DNA of 64,000 nucleotides, taken from positions 165,408 through 229,407 of the forward strand of contig JANWVT010000005.1 of the NCBI GenBank assembly GCA_025056255.1, written 5' to 3'. Positions 9,067-18,045 of the stretch are shown one piece after another. Positions within the stretch are counted from its first letter, which is position 1. Every line of letters starts with the position of its first letter. This DNA comes from Bernardetiaceae bacterium (lineage in GTDB: Bacteria > Bacteroidota > Bacteroidia > Cytophagales > Thermoflexibacteraceae). Made by a program: the position numbers and the translations under genes. A model generated the notes under the pieces. The model ran no database searches. It was not told where the DNA came from and saw only the letters and a list, made by a program, of their open reading frames with translations.

Positions 9067-10503
9067 TCACTTCAAAGTTTCCATAGGATATTTTTGCAAA
9101 GAATCCACCTTTACAGCTTTTAGCCCAAAATAGGCAGCAAAGTAGTGGTTGTTTCCGTCGCCAGGGGCATACCCGTATAAATCCTGATGGAAAATAAGCT
9201 CCATAGGGTGCCGAACAGGAGGTATCAAAACAGTATCTTGATATTGCATCGCCCGATAGCGCTGCATAATATTTACTCGTTGCTGATATTCCGAGCGATA
9301 TGCGTATGCATCGCCATTGAGCAATACCTTCCAAGCCAACCCGACCTTTGTATTAGCTGAAAAAATCTTACCTGCAATAAAAAGAAGCATGGCGACTATC
9401 AGAAAACCGGGCAGTTTATCAAATGAGAATTTATACCGCAGCCACAGATGCTGTACCGTTGCCAATGCAATGGCAAATACAGAAAACAACCACCACAGGT
9501 AGGCAATATTTTCAATGCGCTTGGGGATGTAAAGGTCGCGGTTGAACAGCAAATAGGCTGCCAAAATGGCAATAATAATAGCAACACTAACAGATAAAAG
9601 CAGTAACAAACTTCGCTTATGTGCAAAAACAAATGTACTTGTTTGTTTTGCCCAGTCGCTCATAATAGGCAGCAACAGAAACAAAGCAGCAAGTAGCGGC
9701 AGGTTCTTAAACCAGCCCAAAACATAGGGCATGTGCATTTGCAAACCCTTCATAAGTAAGTCCCACTGAGGGCACAAACGCATCACGCTATGGCTACGGG
9801 GCGAATCGGACAGAGCTATTTGTAAAAAAATACCTGCCAGCATAACAACAAGGCTAAGAGCTGCCCACTGCCATCGGCTATTTTTGCGTTGAACTAACAC
9901 AACCAACAAAGCAGCCGTCAATATAAAAGTCGGGAGAACCACTACTTCATTGGTTCCTGCCTGTAAAAAGGCTAATACTATTATGCCGGGCATTGCATAC
10001 CTGCTACTATTTTGCCTGAAAAGTTGCGGCAGCAGCGAGAGATACAGCAACTGCCAACAGATGGCAATACAATAAGTCGCGCCTGAAGAATACCAGTAGA
10101 ATAAATCAACCGTAGAACGAATATAAGCCAGAAAAAAAGTCATGAACACTGCCCATGCTACCCATCGCTCACTTTTTGCCAGATAGTTTCCGGTGATGTT
10201 ACTAATAAATACCCATAGGCTAAAACCAAAAAATGACAGCAGAAATAAAGCCGTCAGCCCGTACCACTCCGGCAAACGATAGCCAAGCGGATTGAGCCAA
10301 TGGAAAAAGGCAGCTACAAAACGGCCGTTCCATGTTTTAAGATAATAAGGAATAAACCCTGCGCCGAACTGCTGTATATGAACAGCAATACCGTAGTCAT
10401 CTATATAAGCCGGTACAGTATAGTAGCAGAGCAACAAAAACGGCAGGATTGCCGCTGCTCCACCTACCAGTACAATCAAACGAAATATTTTTATGGAATC
10501 CAC
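9067..10503 (-). CDS. Polytopic membrane protein, DUF6056-like (glycosyltransferase-C-type fold suspected)
   Basis: A 478-aa integral membrane protein with roughly ten hydrophobic helices. The segment after the first helix (PAYIDDYGIAVHIQQFG, then TWNGRFVAA) resembles the acidic first periplasmic loop of GT-C-type proteins and the DUF6056 family, in which paired Asp residues follow TM1. This suggests transfer of sugars from a lipid carrier to surface glycans, but the substrate is unknown and the assignment is by pattern only. It sits directly upstream of the TetR gene with an 18-bp gap and may be co-transcribed with the efflux operon by chance. Confidence 0.65.
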   Translation of the reverse strand: MDSIKIFRLIVLVGGAAAILPFLLLCYYTVPAYIDDYGIAVHIQQFGAGFIPYYLKTWNGRFVAAFFHWLNPLGYRLPEWYGLTALFLLSFFGFSLWVFISNITGNYLAKSERWVAWAVFMTFFLAYIRSTVDLFYWYSSGATYCIAICWQLLYLSLLPQLFRQNSSRYAMPGIIVLAFLQAGTNEVVVLPTFILTAALLVVLVQRKNSRWQWAALSLVVMLAGIFLQIALSDSPRSHSVMRLCPQWDLLMKGLQMHMPYVLGWFKNLPLLAALFLLLPIMSDWAKQTSTFVFAHKRSLLLLLSVSVAIIIAILAAYLLFNRDLYIPKRIENIAYLWWLFSVFAIALATVQHLWLRYKFSFDKLPGFLIVAMLLFIAGKIFSANTKVGLAWKVLLNGDAYAYRSEYQQRVNIMQRYRAMQYQDTVLIPPVRHPMELIFHQDLYGYAPGDGNNHYFAAYFGLKAVKVDSLQKYPMETLK

Positions 10504-10709
10504 TTTTGAAGATTTGTAATTTACAAGATATGGTCATCCGATGCTTTTGTATAGAGGCTGTCTTCGCTTAATGGTAAAAAGTAATAATTTTCAAAAACAG
10601 AGCCAAGATGGATAGGCAAATTTATGGCAACCTGTATAGCAAACATTCCTGCTGTATTGCACTTTGCCGAGCGACTATTCTTCATCAAAATACAATTGCA
10701 CTTGCATCG

Positions 10710-10717
10710 TAACTTTG
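10710..10717 (+). promoter_or_regulatory. Candidate Bacteroidota -7 element for queE
   Basis: TAACTTTG matches the Bacteroidota -7 consensus TAnnTTTG and ends only 4 bp before the queE ATG. If used, transcription would start at or next to the start codon, giving an almost leaderless mRNA. No good TTTG -33 element lies 19-21 bp upstream, so this is tentative. No preQ1 riboswitch-like fold was recognised in the 218 bp before queE. Confidence 0.35.
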
Positions 10718-10721
10718 CAAT

Positions 10722-11345
10722 ATGAAAGCTATATCTGCACAACACGAAACATTGTTGCCTGTAATGGAAGCATTTTATACCATACAGGGCGAGGGACATT
10801 GGCAAGGGCATGCAGCTTATTTTATCCGGTTAGGCGGGTGCGACGTAGGATGCGTTTGGTGCGATGTAAAAGAATCATGGGATGCTGAGGCACATCCAAA
10901 AGTGCCTGTTGCTCAGTTAGTAAACCAAGCGCTGCAACACCCCGCCCGCATTGCTGTCGTTACCGGCGGCGAACCATTGATGCACAATTTAGACGACCTA
11001 ACAGCTGCTCTGCGGGCTGCCGGCTTTCGCACTCATATAGAAACCTCTGGCACGCATCCGCTCTCTGGTACGTGGGACTGGGTTTGTTTTTCTCCTAAAA
11101 AATTTATGAAGCCTCAGCCCAACATTTATGCCCATGCCAACGAACTCAAAGTGATTATTTACCATAAAAGTGATTTCGATTTTGCTGAACAATTTGCTGC
11201 ACAGATGCCCGCCGGCTGTCGTTTATTATTACAACCCGAGTGGGAAAAATCAGTGCAAATGATGCCTTTAATAGTAGACTATGTAAAAAAATATCCAAAG
11301 TGGCAAATTTCGTTACAAACACACAAATTTATGGCTATTCCATAG
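10722..11345 (+). CDS. queE: 7-carboxy-7-deazaguanine synthase
   Basis: A 207-aa radical-SAM enzyme of queuosine/7-deazapurine synthesis. It converts 6-carboxy-5,6,7,8-tetrahydropterin to 7-carboxy-7-deazaguanine. The radical-SAM cysteines appear in GGCDVGCVWCDVKESW (CxxxCxxC), preceded by the family motif EAFYTIQGEGHWQGHAAYFIRLGG. VVTGGEPLMH is the GGE motif that contacts SAM. The C-terminal QPEW and SLQTHKF segments are typical. Length is normal. It stands alone here; the other queuosine genes are not in the window. Confidence 0.95.
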   Translation: MKAISAQHETLLPVMEAFYTIQGEGHWQGHAAYFIRLGGCDVGCVWCDVKESWDAEAHPKVPVAQLVNQALQHPARIAVVTGGEPLMHNLDDLTAALRAAGFRTHIETSGTHPLSGTWDWVCFSPKKFMKPQPNIYAHANELKVIIYHKSDFDFAEQFAAQMPAGCRLLLQPEWEKSVQMMPLIVDYVKKYPKWQISLQTHKFMAIP

Positions 11346-11416
11346 GCTATGTTTTTGATAATCAGATAATCACGCTAAAATGTAAAAAAAATTCCTACCG
11401 CTTCTCAATTTGCCAA

Positions 11417-11438
11417 CAGATTAGATCGTTATAGTCTG
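11417..11438. promoter_or_regulatory. Imperfect inverted repeat upstream of the uronate operon
   Basis: CAGATTAGA and TATAGTCTG are 9-bp arms (7 of 9 pair) around the 4-bp spacer TCGT, lying 75-96 bp upstream of the first catabolic gene. The position suits an operator for a LacI or GntR-type repressor, but no regulator gene lies in the cluster. Weak evidence. Confidence 0.3.
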
Positions 11439-11512
11439 GTAAAATTTTTTCAGGTCTGTGCATTATAGCCGATTAGTTAACTGCTCTTTTAGAACAAACC
11501 GTTTGAAACTGC

Positions 11513-12331
11513 ATGAATCAACTCTTCAATATCAGCGGTAAAAGAGGCATCATTACCGGTGCAACAGGCGTAATTAGCCAAACAATATGCCACTATTTGG
11601 CATCGGAAGGGGTGCACCTGATTTTAATAGGGCGCGACGATAGCAAGTTAGCCAACCTGAAAGCAGAACTAATGCGCTATCCGGTAGAAATATCAACTTA
11701 TTGTTGCGATGTAACCAAAGAAGCACAAGTAAAAACTACGTTTGAGACTATTGCACAGCAGGTAGGTGCTGTTGATTTTCTCATCAATGCAGCGGGAGGC
11801 AACATGCCACAGGGCATTGTAGAAGGCAACTTTTTTGATGCCTCGATGCCGGGCTTTGCAGAAGTGATGCAACTAAACCTGATGGGCTCTGTTTACCCTT
11901 GTAAATACTTTGGCTTGTGCGCCTCTGCCGAGCGGACAAAAAAAACTTCCTGTATCATCAATTTTTCTTCCGTTTCGGCTTACAGACCGCTAACAAAAGT
12001 GGCAGCATATGCCGCTGCAAAGGCTGCTGTTCATAATTTCACCCAGTGGTTAGCAGTAAATCTACAAAAAGACAACCCGGGCATGTACAGAGTAAACACT
12101 GTTGTGCCGGGCTTTTTACTAACTCATCAAAACAGAAGATTGCTGACCCATGAAGATGGTAGCCTCACTGAACGCGGTCAAAAAGTAATGGCACATATTC
12201 CATTTGGCAGGTTTGCACAACCAGACGAGCTAACAGGTGCCATCCATTTTCTCCTTTCCGATGCAGCTTCCTACGTAAACGGAGCAGCTATTGTAATTGA
12301 CGGTGGACTTTTGGCTTATGCAGGTATATGA
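11513..12331 (+). CDS. SDR oxidoreductase, probable D-mannonate oxidoreductase (fructuronate reductase)
   Basis: A 272-aa short-chain dehydrogenase with the cofactor motif TGATGVISQ (a TGxxxGxG variant), NAAG, and the catalytic Ser, Tyr and Lys in SSVSAYRPLTKVAAYAAAK. It heads the uronate operon and overlaps uxuA by 4 bp. The operon has no classical UxuB (polyol dehydrogenase family), so this SDR most likely performs the missing step, D-fructuronate to D-mannonate with NAD(P)H. That role is inferred from context; a KduD-like ketouronate reductase is the alternative. It has no signal peptide and is cytosolic. Confidence 0.82.
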   Translation: MNQLFNISGKRGIITGATGVISQTICHYLASEGVHLILIGRDDSKLANLKAELMRYPVEISTYCCDVTKEAQVKTTFETIAQQVGAVDFLINAAGGNMPQGIVEGNFFDASMPGFAEVMQLNLMGSVYPCKYFGLCASAERTKKTSCIINFSSVSAYRPLTKVAAYAAAKAAVHNFTQWLAVNLQKDNPGMYRVNTVVPGFLLTHQNRRLLTHEDGSLTERGQKVMAHIPFGRFAQPDELTGAIHFLLSDAASYVNGAAIVIDGGLLAYAGI

Positions 12332-13491
12332 AAAACAATATCGAATTTGAATACTCTTTTCGCTGGTTTGGTGAAAATGACCCCGTTAAACTACACGAAA
12401 TCAAGCAAGCCGGGGCTACACATATTGTAACGGCATTGCACCACGTGCCTAACGGGCAAGTATGGCAAGAGCGTGACATTGTGAAGCGCAAACAGTTGAT
12501 TGAAAACAATGGCTTGAAATGGACTACCGTAGAAAGCGTACCTGTACACGAAGCCATCAAATATGGCGGTCCGGAACGCGACTCCCTGATTCACAACTAC
12601 ATACAAACTATTGAAGCATTGGCAAAACACGGCATTAAAACCATTACCTACAATTTTATGCCTGTGTTAGACTGGACCCGCACCGACTTGGAATATCCTG
12701 CTGATAACGGTGGAGATTGTTTAGCATTTTTTTGGAGCGACATCTGCTACTTCGACCTTTTAGTGCTGCAACGGCTTAACGCCGAAAAAGACTACCCTGC
12801 AGAAATCGTCCAAAAACTACCCAAAAAAACAGCAGCAGAAGAAGAAAAACTCATCAGAACTATCATTAGAGGCTTGCCGGGTAGCGAAGAATCTTATTCG
12901 CTTGCTACTTTTAAAAAACAGCTAAGCCTGTACAAAAACATTGATGCAAGCCGTTTGCGCCAAAATCACCTTTACTTTCTTTCCCAAGTAGCACCTGTTG
13001 CACACGACTGTGGCGTAAAACTCGCTTTGCACCCCGACGACCCACCCACATCGCTGTTTGGGCTGCCCCGCATTGCCGGTTCGCAATACGACTTTGATTT
13101 TATTTTTGAACAAGTCAACAATCCAGCAGTTGGCTTGTGCTTTTGCACAGGTTCGTTAGGAGCCAACCCCTCGCTGCAAGTAGAAGCGCTGGCAGAAAGA
13201 TATGCCGAAAAAATACACTTTTTGCATCTGAGAAATGTACATGCCGACAAAAACGGCTTCATTGAAAGCGATTTACTCAAAGGGCGCGTCAATATAGCCA
13301 AAGTAATCAAAGCGGTGATGAAAAAACAGACAGGGAGCATTCCTGTGCGCCCCGACCACGGGCACCGCATTTTATACGATTTGGAAGCCCCCAAGTCCAA
13401 CCCCGGCTATACGCTATTGGGAAGATTGAAAAGCCTCGCCGAAATTAAGGGAATTATCTACGGACTGAACCATGCCGACGACGCCCTATGA
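12328..13491 (+). CDS. uxuA: Mannonate dehydratase
   Basis: A 387-aa TIM-barrel enzyme that dehydrates D-mannonate to 2-keto-3-deoxygluconate using Mn2+ or Fe2+. Recognisable segments are the N-terminal FRWFGENDPV with GATHIVTALHHVP, the metal-binding LALHPDDPP, the FCTGSLGA loop, and the C-terminal RPDHGHRI. Start and stop overlap both neighbours by 4 bp (ATGA), which shows tight coupling in the operon. Length fits the family. Confidence 0.96.
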   Translation: MKNNIEFEYSFRWFGENDPVKLHEIKQAGATHIVTALHHVPNGQVWQERDIVKRKQLIENNGLKWTTVESVPVHEAIKYGGPERDSLIHNYIQTIEALAKHGIKTITYNFMPVLDWTRTDLEYPADNGGDCLAFFWSDICYFDLLVLQRLNAEKDYPAEIVQKLPKKTAAEEEKLIRTIIRGLPGSEESYSLATFKKQLSLYKNIDASRLRQNHLYFLSQVAPVAHDCGVKLALHPDDPPTSLFGLPRIAGSQYDFDFIFEQVNNPAVGLCFCTGSLGANPSLQVEALAERYAEKIHFLHLRNVHADKNGFIESDLLKGRVNIAKVIKAVMKKQTGSIPVRPDHGHRILYDLEAPKSNPGYTLLGRLKSLAEIKGIIYGLNHADDAL

Positions 13492-14912
13492 AAAAAAATC
13501 CGATTACTGATGCTGATTTTTTATTAGATACAGCGGCAGCCCGAGAACTCTACCATCAGTATGCTGCCCGCATGCCCATTGTAGATTATCACAATCATTT
13601 AAATCCTGCCCTCATTGCTAATAACCACCGGTTTGAATCTATTGCACAACTGTGGCTAGCAGGCGACCACTACAAATGGCGAGCCTTGCGAACCCTTGGC
13701 GTATCAGAAAAATATCTTTCGGGAGAGGCAAGCGACTACGAAAAGTTTCAAATATGGTGTAAAAATTTACCTTTTTTAATAGGAAATCCGCTTTACCATT
13801 GGTCTCACATAGAGCTTGCTAGGTATTTCGACCTACATATGCCTATTTCAGAAAAAACTGCCAACGAGATTTACCGTATTGTATCCGAAAAGTTACAAAC
13901 CGAACATTACACTACACACGGTATTTTCAGCCGATTTAACTTGCGCGTTTGCTGCACTACCGACGACCCAACCGACTCTTTGGAATATCACGCTCAAACT
14001 CAGCAAAAAAGGCTACCATTTTTGCTGCTGCCCAGTTTTCGCCCCGACAATGCTCTGATTTACAAAAATCATCAATCTTTTCGGCAATACATGGAAAGAC
14101 TCGCCACTGCGGCAGCATCTAACATCCAAAATTTAGATGATGTAAAGTCTGCTCTTGCCAAAAGAATTGACTACTTCGATGCAATGGGCTGCCGCACTGC
14201 CGACCATGGCTTGCTCTACCTACCCACTGCACCGGAGGAAACACAACTGAATTCTGCTGAAAAAATTTTCCAAAAAATGATGAGCGGCAAGCCCGTTTCG
14301 CAACAAGAAAAAGATGCTTATTTATACGACTTGTTGCTATTCTTGTGCGAACAATACGCTCAGAAAGGCTGGGTACAGCAGTTTCACTTAGGTGCTAAAA
14401 GAAATAACAACGAGCGCGCTTTCCAACAACTGGGGGCAGATACCGGCTACGATTCCATAGGTGCATATGCACAAGTGAATGCGCTTAACGACTTTTTAAA
14501 TACCTTAGACAAAAAAGATGCTCTTGCCAAAACCATTATTTACAATCTCAATCCCAAAGAAAGTGCAGCTTTTGCAGCTACCTGTGGCAACTTCCATCGA
14601 GAAGGCATCAAGGGTTTTGTACAGTGGGGTGCCCCTTGGTGGTTTTTAGACCAAAAGCATCATATTGAAGAATATTTCAACATCCTTGCCCACATTGGTG
14701 TGATGAGCGTTTCAATTGGCATGCTGACCGATAGCCGGAGCTTTATGTCGCTGCCAAGACATGAGTACTATCGCCGTTTGCTGTGCCGTACCTTGGGGCG
14801 CTGGATAGAAGAAGGCTTAGTGGCTAACGATATGGATACGAATGGCGAAATTGTTTGCAATATTTGCTACTACAATGTGTGTCGTTTTTTTAATTTCCCA
14901 GTTCAGCCATAA
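13488..14912 (+). CDS. uxaC: Glucuronate isomerase
   Basis: A 474-aa amidohydrolase-superfamily isomerase that interconverts D-glucuronate and D-fructuronate (or galacturonate and tagaturonate). The metal-binding HxH is in MPIVDYHNHLNP. Further family marks are VCCTTDDPTDSLEYH, QFHLGAKRNNN and MLTDSRSFMSLPRHEYYRR near the C-terminus. It starts inside the end of uxuA (4-bp overlap). This is the entry enzyme for the uronate imported by the TRAP system downstream. Confidence 0.97.
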   Translation: MKKNPITDADFLLDTAAARELYHQYAARMPIVDYHNHLNPALIANNHRFESIAQLWLAGDHYKWRALRTLGVSEKYLSGEASDYEKFQIWCKNLPFLIGNPLYHWSHIELARYFDLHMPISEKTANEIYRIVSEKLQTEHYTTHGIFSRFNLRVCCTTDDPTDSLEYHAQTQQKRLPFLLLPSFRPDNALIYKNHQSFRQYMERLATAAASNIQNLDDVKSALAKRIDYFDAMGCRTADHGLLYLPTAPEETQLNSAEKIFQKMMSGKPVSQQEKDAYLYDLLLFLCEQYAQKGWVQQFHLGAKRNNNERAFQQLGADTGYDSIGAYAQVNALNDFLNTLDKKDALAKTIIYNLNPKESAAFAATCGNFHREGIKGFVQWGAPWWFLDQKHHIEEYFNILAHIGVMSVSIGMLTDSRSFMSLPRHEYYRRLLCRTLGRWIEEGLVANDMDTNGEIVCNICYYNVCRFFNFPVQP

Positions 14913-14921
14913 ATTTTAACT

Positions 14922-15944
14922 ATGCAAAATTCACCTATTGCCTTTATAGGAGAACTACTGCTGCGGCTAAGCGCTCCTGACGGCTTACTACTGCGCCAAT
15001 CGCAACACTTGCAAATGTATGTGGGCGGTGCTGAAGCCAATGTGGCAATTGCACTGGCACAGTGGGGGATTGCTACTACCTTTATTTCAGCTTTGCCTGA
15101 CAATGACTTAGGCGAACTCGTATTGGAACACTTACGCAAATATGGCGTTGACACACAATACATTATCAGGCATGGTCAACGGCTGGGGCTGTATTTCTAC
15201 GAAGCCGGCGAAGGGCTGCGTTCGGGGAAAGTGCTCTACGACCGCCAACATTCAGCTTTTGCACAAGCCCTTCCTAAGCACTATCCAGCAAATGCCCTGC
15301 AACAAGCAAGTTGGTTACACTGCACAGGCATTACCCCTGTTATCTCTGAACAAGCAGCACAAACCTTGCTGTGGGCAACAGAGCAATGCTGCCATCGAGG
15401 CATTCCCATTTCTATTGACCTGAATCTTAGAAAATCGCTATGGAACCCTACCATGCATCTTCCTATTTTCGAGCAGCTTCTTTCGCGAGTAGATGTGGTT
15501 GTAGCCGACTTAACCGCATTAGCTCATATGGCAGCTATTGAGGTAGATAGCCGAATATTTACCGACGACCCTTTGGTGTATCGCAATGCTGCCGATCAAT
15601 TTTTTGAGCGATACCCAAACACGCGTTTGATAGCTTTCAGCATTCGGGAAGTAACAAGCAGCCGCGCTTTTAAGATGCAATATCTCATTTGCACGCCAAA
15701 CGATTACTTTCAATCTGCTGTTTTTCAGATAGAAAATGCTATTGAGCGAATTGGCGCTGGAGATGCTGCCACAGCAGCCATCATTTATGCTCTTTTGCAA
15801 GGCTTTTCATACGAAAAAACTGCTAACTTGGCAGCAGCCGCCTCTGCTATGAAACATGCTATCAAAGGCGACCAGTTGCTCAGTTCCATTGCAGAAATTA
15901 CCGCATTAGCAGAAGGCAACATCCATTTTTCCATTAAAAGATAA
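14922..15944 (+). CDS. kdgK: 2-keto-3-deoxygluconate kinase (PfkB family)
   Basis: A 340-aa ribokinase-fold sugar kinase. The N-terminal PfkB signature is in GGAEANVAIALAQWG and the C-terminal signature with catalytic Asp in ERIGAGDAATAAII. In this operon the natural substrate is 2-keto-3-deoxygluconate from UxuA, phosphorylated to KDPG for the adjacent aldolase. Substrate is inferred from context; PfkB sequence alone does not fix it. It lies 9 bp after uxaC and 2 bp before eda. Confidence 0.92.
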   Translation: MQNSPIAFIGELLLRLSAPDGLLLRQSQHLQMYVGGAEANVAIALAQWGIATTFISALPDNDLGELVLEHLRKYGVDTQYIIRHGQRLGLYFYEAGEGLRSGKVLYDRQHSAFAQALPKHYPANALQQASWLHCTGITPVISEQAAQTLLWATEQCCHRGIPISIDLNLRKSLWNPTMHLPIFEQLLSRVDVVVADLTALAHMAAIEVDSRIFTDDPLVYRNAADQFFERYPNTRLIAFSIREVTSSRAFKMQYLICTPNDYFQSAVFQIENAIERIGAGDAATAAIIYALLQGFSYEKTANLAAAASAMKHAIKGDQLLSSIAEITALAEGNIHFSIKR

Positions 15945-15946
15945 AA

Positions 15947-16603
15947 ATGAACGAATTTGTCAAAAAACTTCACCAGCAAAAAGTATTGCCACTGTTTACC
16001 CCCGAGGATGTGGATTTTGCAAAAAAAATTATTGAACAGTGTGCCATTTTTGAACTATCTATCATAGAGCTTACGCTCCGCCACCCAAAAGCTTTGCACA
16101 TTACCGAACAACTGATTCACTGGGCAAATACCGAAAACTTACCTGTTATGATTGGAGCAGGCACTGTAATAGACGAGCAAACAGCCACCGAAGCTATCAA
16201 TGCAGGGGTGGGCTTTTGTGTATCTCCTTGCATAGTGCCAGCCGTAATACACAAGGTTATAGAACATCATATTCCCATTTTGCCGGGCTGTTTTACGCCT
16301 ACCGAGATGTTGCAAGCTTATCAGATGGGTGCTTCGGTATTGAAAATTTTTCCAGCACAACAGTTTTCGCCTGCCATTGTGAAGTCTGTTTTAGCACCTC
16401 TGCCTTTTCTGCCCCTTATGCCAAGCGGTGGAGTAACATTAGAGGCTGCCAATATTGGCGCGTGGCTCCATGCAGGTTGCATAGCCGTTAGCATGGGTAG
16501 CGCTCTGATTGGCGAACAAGCTCTAAAAAATAAGCAGATAGCTCCTATTATAGCCAATTTGCAAAAATTGAAAGATATTTTGCATGAAAATTTCAACCAT
16601 TAA
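15947..16603 (+). CDS. eda: KDPG aldolase (bifunctional KHG/KDPG type)
   Basis: A 218-aa class I aldolase that cleaves 2-keto-3-deoxy-6-phosphogluconate to pyruvate and glyceraldehyde-3-phosphate. The Schiff-base Lys is in VLKIFPAQ. The general-base Glu is in SIIELTLRHPKA. GAGTVIDEQTATEAINAG and PILPGCFTPTE are typical strand-loop motifs. It completes the pathway begun by UxaC. The 3' end overlaps the TRAP receptor gene by 20 bp, so uptake and catabolism are one transcript. Confidence 0.96.
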   Translation: MNEFVKKLHQQKVLPLFTPEDVDFAKKIIEQCAIFELSIIELTLRHPKALHITEQLIHWANTENLPVMIGAGTVIDEQTATEAINAGVGFCVSPCIVPAVIHKVIEHHIPILPGCFTPTEMLQAYQMGASVLKIFPAQQFSPAIVKSVLAPLPFLPLMPSGGVTLEAANIGAWLHAGCIAVSMGSALIGEQALKNKQIAPIIANLQKLKDILHENFNH

Positions 16604-17582
16604 GAAGCAAATACACCCATTTTTTCTGCTTTGTGCCTTCATGGCTGCCTGTACGCCTCAGGAACACAAACGCACCCTTATTATTGCGCACGGGCTTAAC
16701 ACCTCCCATCCGGTACACAAAGCATTGGAAGTATTTGCCCAGCAAATCGAGCAAAAGTCTGCGGGAAACATGCATGCGCGTATTTACCCCGCTCAGCAGT
16801 TAGGAACAGAGCGTGAAACCTTAGAATTGCTGCAATTAGGTGCTATTTCTGCTACAAAAGTTTCCTCAGCAGTGCTAGAAAATTTTTCGCCCACTTTCGC
16901 TGTTTTTTCGGTTCCTTATTTGTTTCATCCCTCCGACAATTTGTACGAGGCACTACATCAACCTGCCTGCAAAGAAGTATTGCAAACATTAGAGAGCGCC
17001 GCTATGGTGGGCTTGTGCTATTTCAGCGCCGGATTCAGGCACGTGTATACCCGCAACCGCCCAGTTATTACTCCCCAAGATTTAAAAGGACTCAAGATAC
17101 GCGTTATGGAGAGCAACTCTTCTATTCGCTTATTTCAGCAATTAGGCGCTGCCCCTACTCCCATCTCTTGGGGGGAGTTGTACACTGCCCTGCAGCAAAA
17201 TGTAGTAGAAGCAGCTGAAAACAATCCGCCGAGTTATTTGTATTCGCGTCATTTTGAGGTTTGTCCGCATTATTTTCTCACCTATCATCTTTGCTTACCC
17301 GATGTGTTAGTGTTTTCAAAAAGAGTATGGGATCAATTACAACCAGAAGAACAACTGATTATTAAAGAGGCTGCTGCCGAAGCTGCTAAGTTTCAATTTG
17401 CGTTTTGGAACCAGACCGAACAGGCCATCTTGGAAGAGTTGCGAGGAAAAAACGTACAAATCAAATCCATAGATATTCAACCATTTATTAGCCAAACAAA
17501 AGGCTTTGCCGAAGAACATCTTTCCGGAGAAGCATTGATTTTCTACGAAAAGATTAACCAATATCGCCATGAAAGCCCTTAA
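16584..17582 (+). CDS. dctP: TRAP transporter solute-binding protein (DctP family), probable lipoprotein
   Basis: A 332-aa periplasmic binding protein for a tripartite ATP-independent transporter. The N-terminus (hydrophobic segment ending FMAACTP) looks like a lipoprotein signal, so the receptor is probably tethered. Family marks are YPAQQLGTERETLELLQLG, FSVPYLF, the central GLKIRVMESNSSIRLFQQLGA carrying the conserved Arg that binds the substrate carboxylate, and NNPPSYLYSRHFEVCPHY. Context points to glucuronate or another hexuronate as ligand. The start lies inside eda; the end overlaps dctQ by 14 bp. Confidence 0.93.
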   Translation: MKISTIKKQIHPFFLLCAFMAACTPQEHKRTLIIAHGLNTSHPVHKALEVFAQQIEQKSAGNMHARIYPAQQLGTERETLELLQLGAISATKVSSAVLENFSPTFAVFSVPYLFHPSDNLYEALHQPACKEVLQTLESAAMVGLCYFSAGFRHVYTRNRPVITPQDLKGLKIRVMESNSSIRLFQQLGAAPTPISWGELYTALQQNVVEAAENNPPSYLYSRHFEVCPHYFLTYHLCLPDVLVFSKRVWDQLQPEEQLIIKEAAAEAAKFQFAFWNQTEQAILEELRGKNVQIKSIDIQPFISQTKGFAEEHLSGEALIFYEKINQYRHESP

Positions 17583-18042
17583 ACAACTACTCGACCAGGC
17601 GCATGTGTTTGCCATGAACACGCTGTTTGTGAGCTTAGTAGTCATCATTTTTGTTCAAATACTGATGCGCTATGTGTTTAAAAATCCTTTGGTTGTTACC
17701 GAAGAACTGTCTAGGTTTGTCCTGATTTACCTGTGCATGATTGGCGCAAGTTATGTAAGTGGCAGGCGCGCCCACCTGTCTATTGAAATTTTAAAAAACC
17801 ACCACCATTTTGCTCGATATTCGGCACTTATTACCGAAGTTATTAAGTTTGTTTTCATTACCTTAGTAATGGTAGCAGGCGGATATTACCTGAACCGAAA
17901 CGTGTACTGGCTCAATCAGACCTCAGCAGTTTTAAGAATTCCCTTGTTTTATGTGTATCTGATAATACCTGTTTGCGGCGTACTGATGTTGATTTATTGC
18001 ACTATCAACATCATTGCTGTTGTCAGAAATGAAAAAATTTAA
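17569..18042 (+). CDS. dctQ: TRAP transporter small permease (DctQ family)
   Basis: A 157-aa inner-membrane protein with four predicted helices, the normal size and topology for the TRAP small subunit. The segment VQILMRYVFKNPLVVTEELSRF is the family signature near helices 1-2. It overlaps dctP by 14 bp and ends 3 bp before dctM. It should pair with the large permease for Na+-coupled uptake. Confidence 0.92.
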   Translation: MKALKQLLDQAHVFAMNTLFVSLVVIIFVQILMRYVFKNPLVVTEELSRFVLIYLCMIGASYVSGRRAHLSIEILKNHHHFARYSALITEVIKFVFITLVMVAGGYYLNRNVYWLNQTSAVLRIPLFYVYLIIPVCGVLMLIYCTINIIAVVRNEKI

Positions 18043-18045
18043 AAC

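Noticed and set aside
10504..10721. preQ1 riboswitch before queE
   Set aside because: No C-rich pseudoknot pattern was seen; only a promoter-like TAACTTTG next to the start codon.
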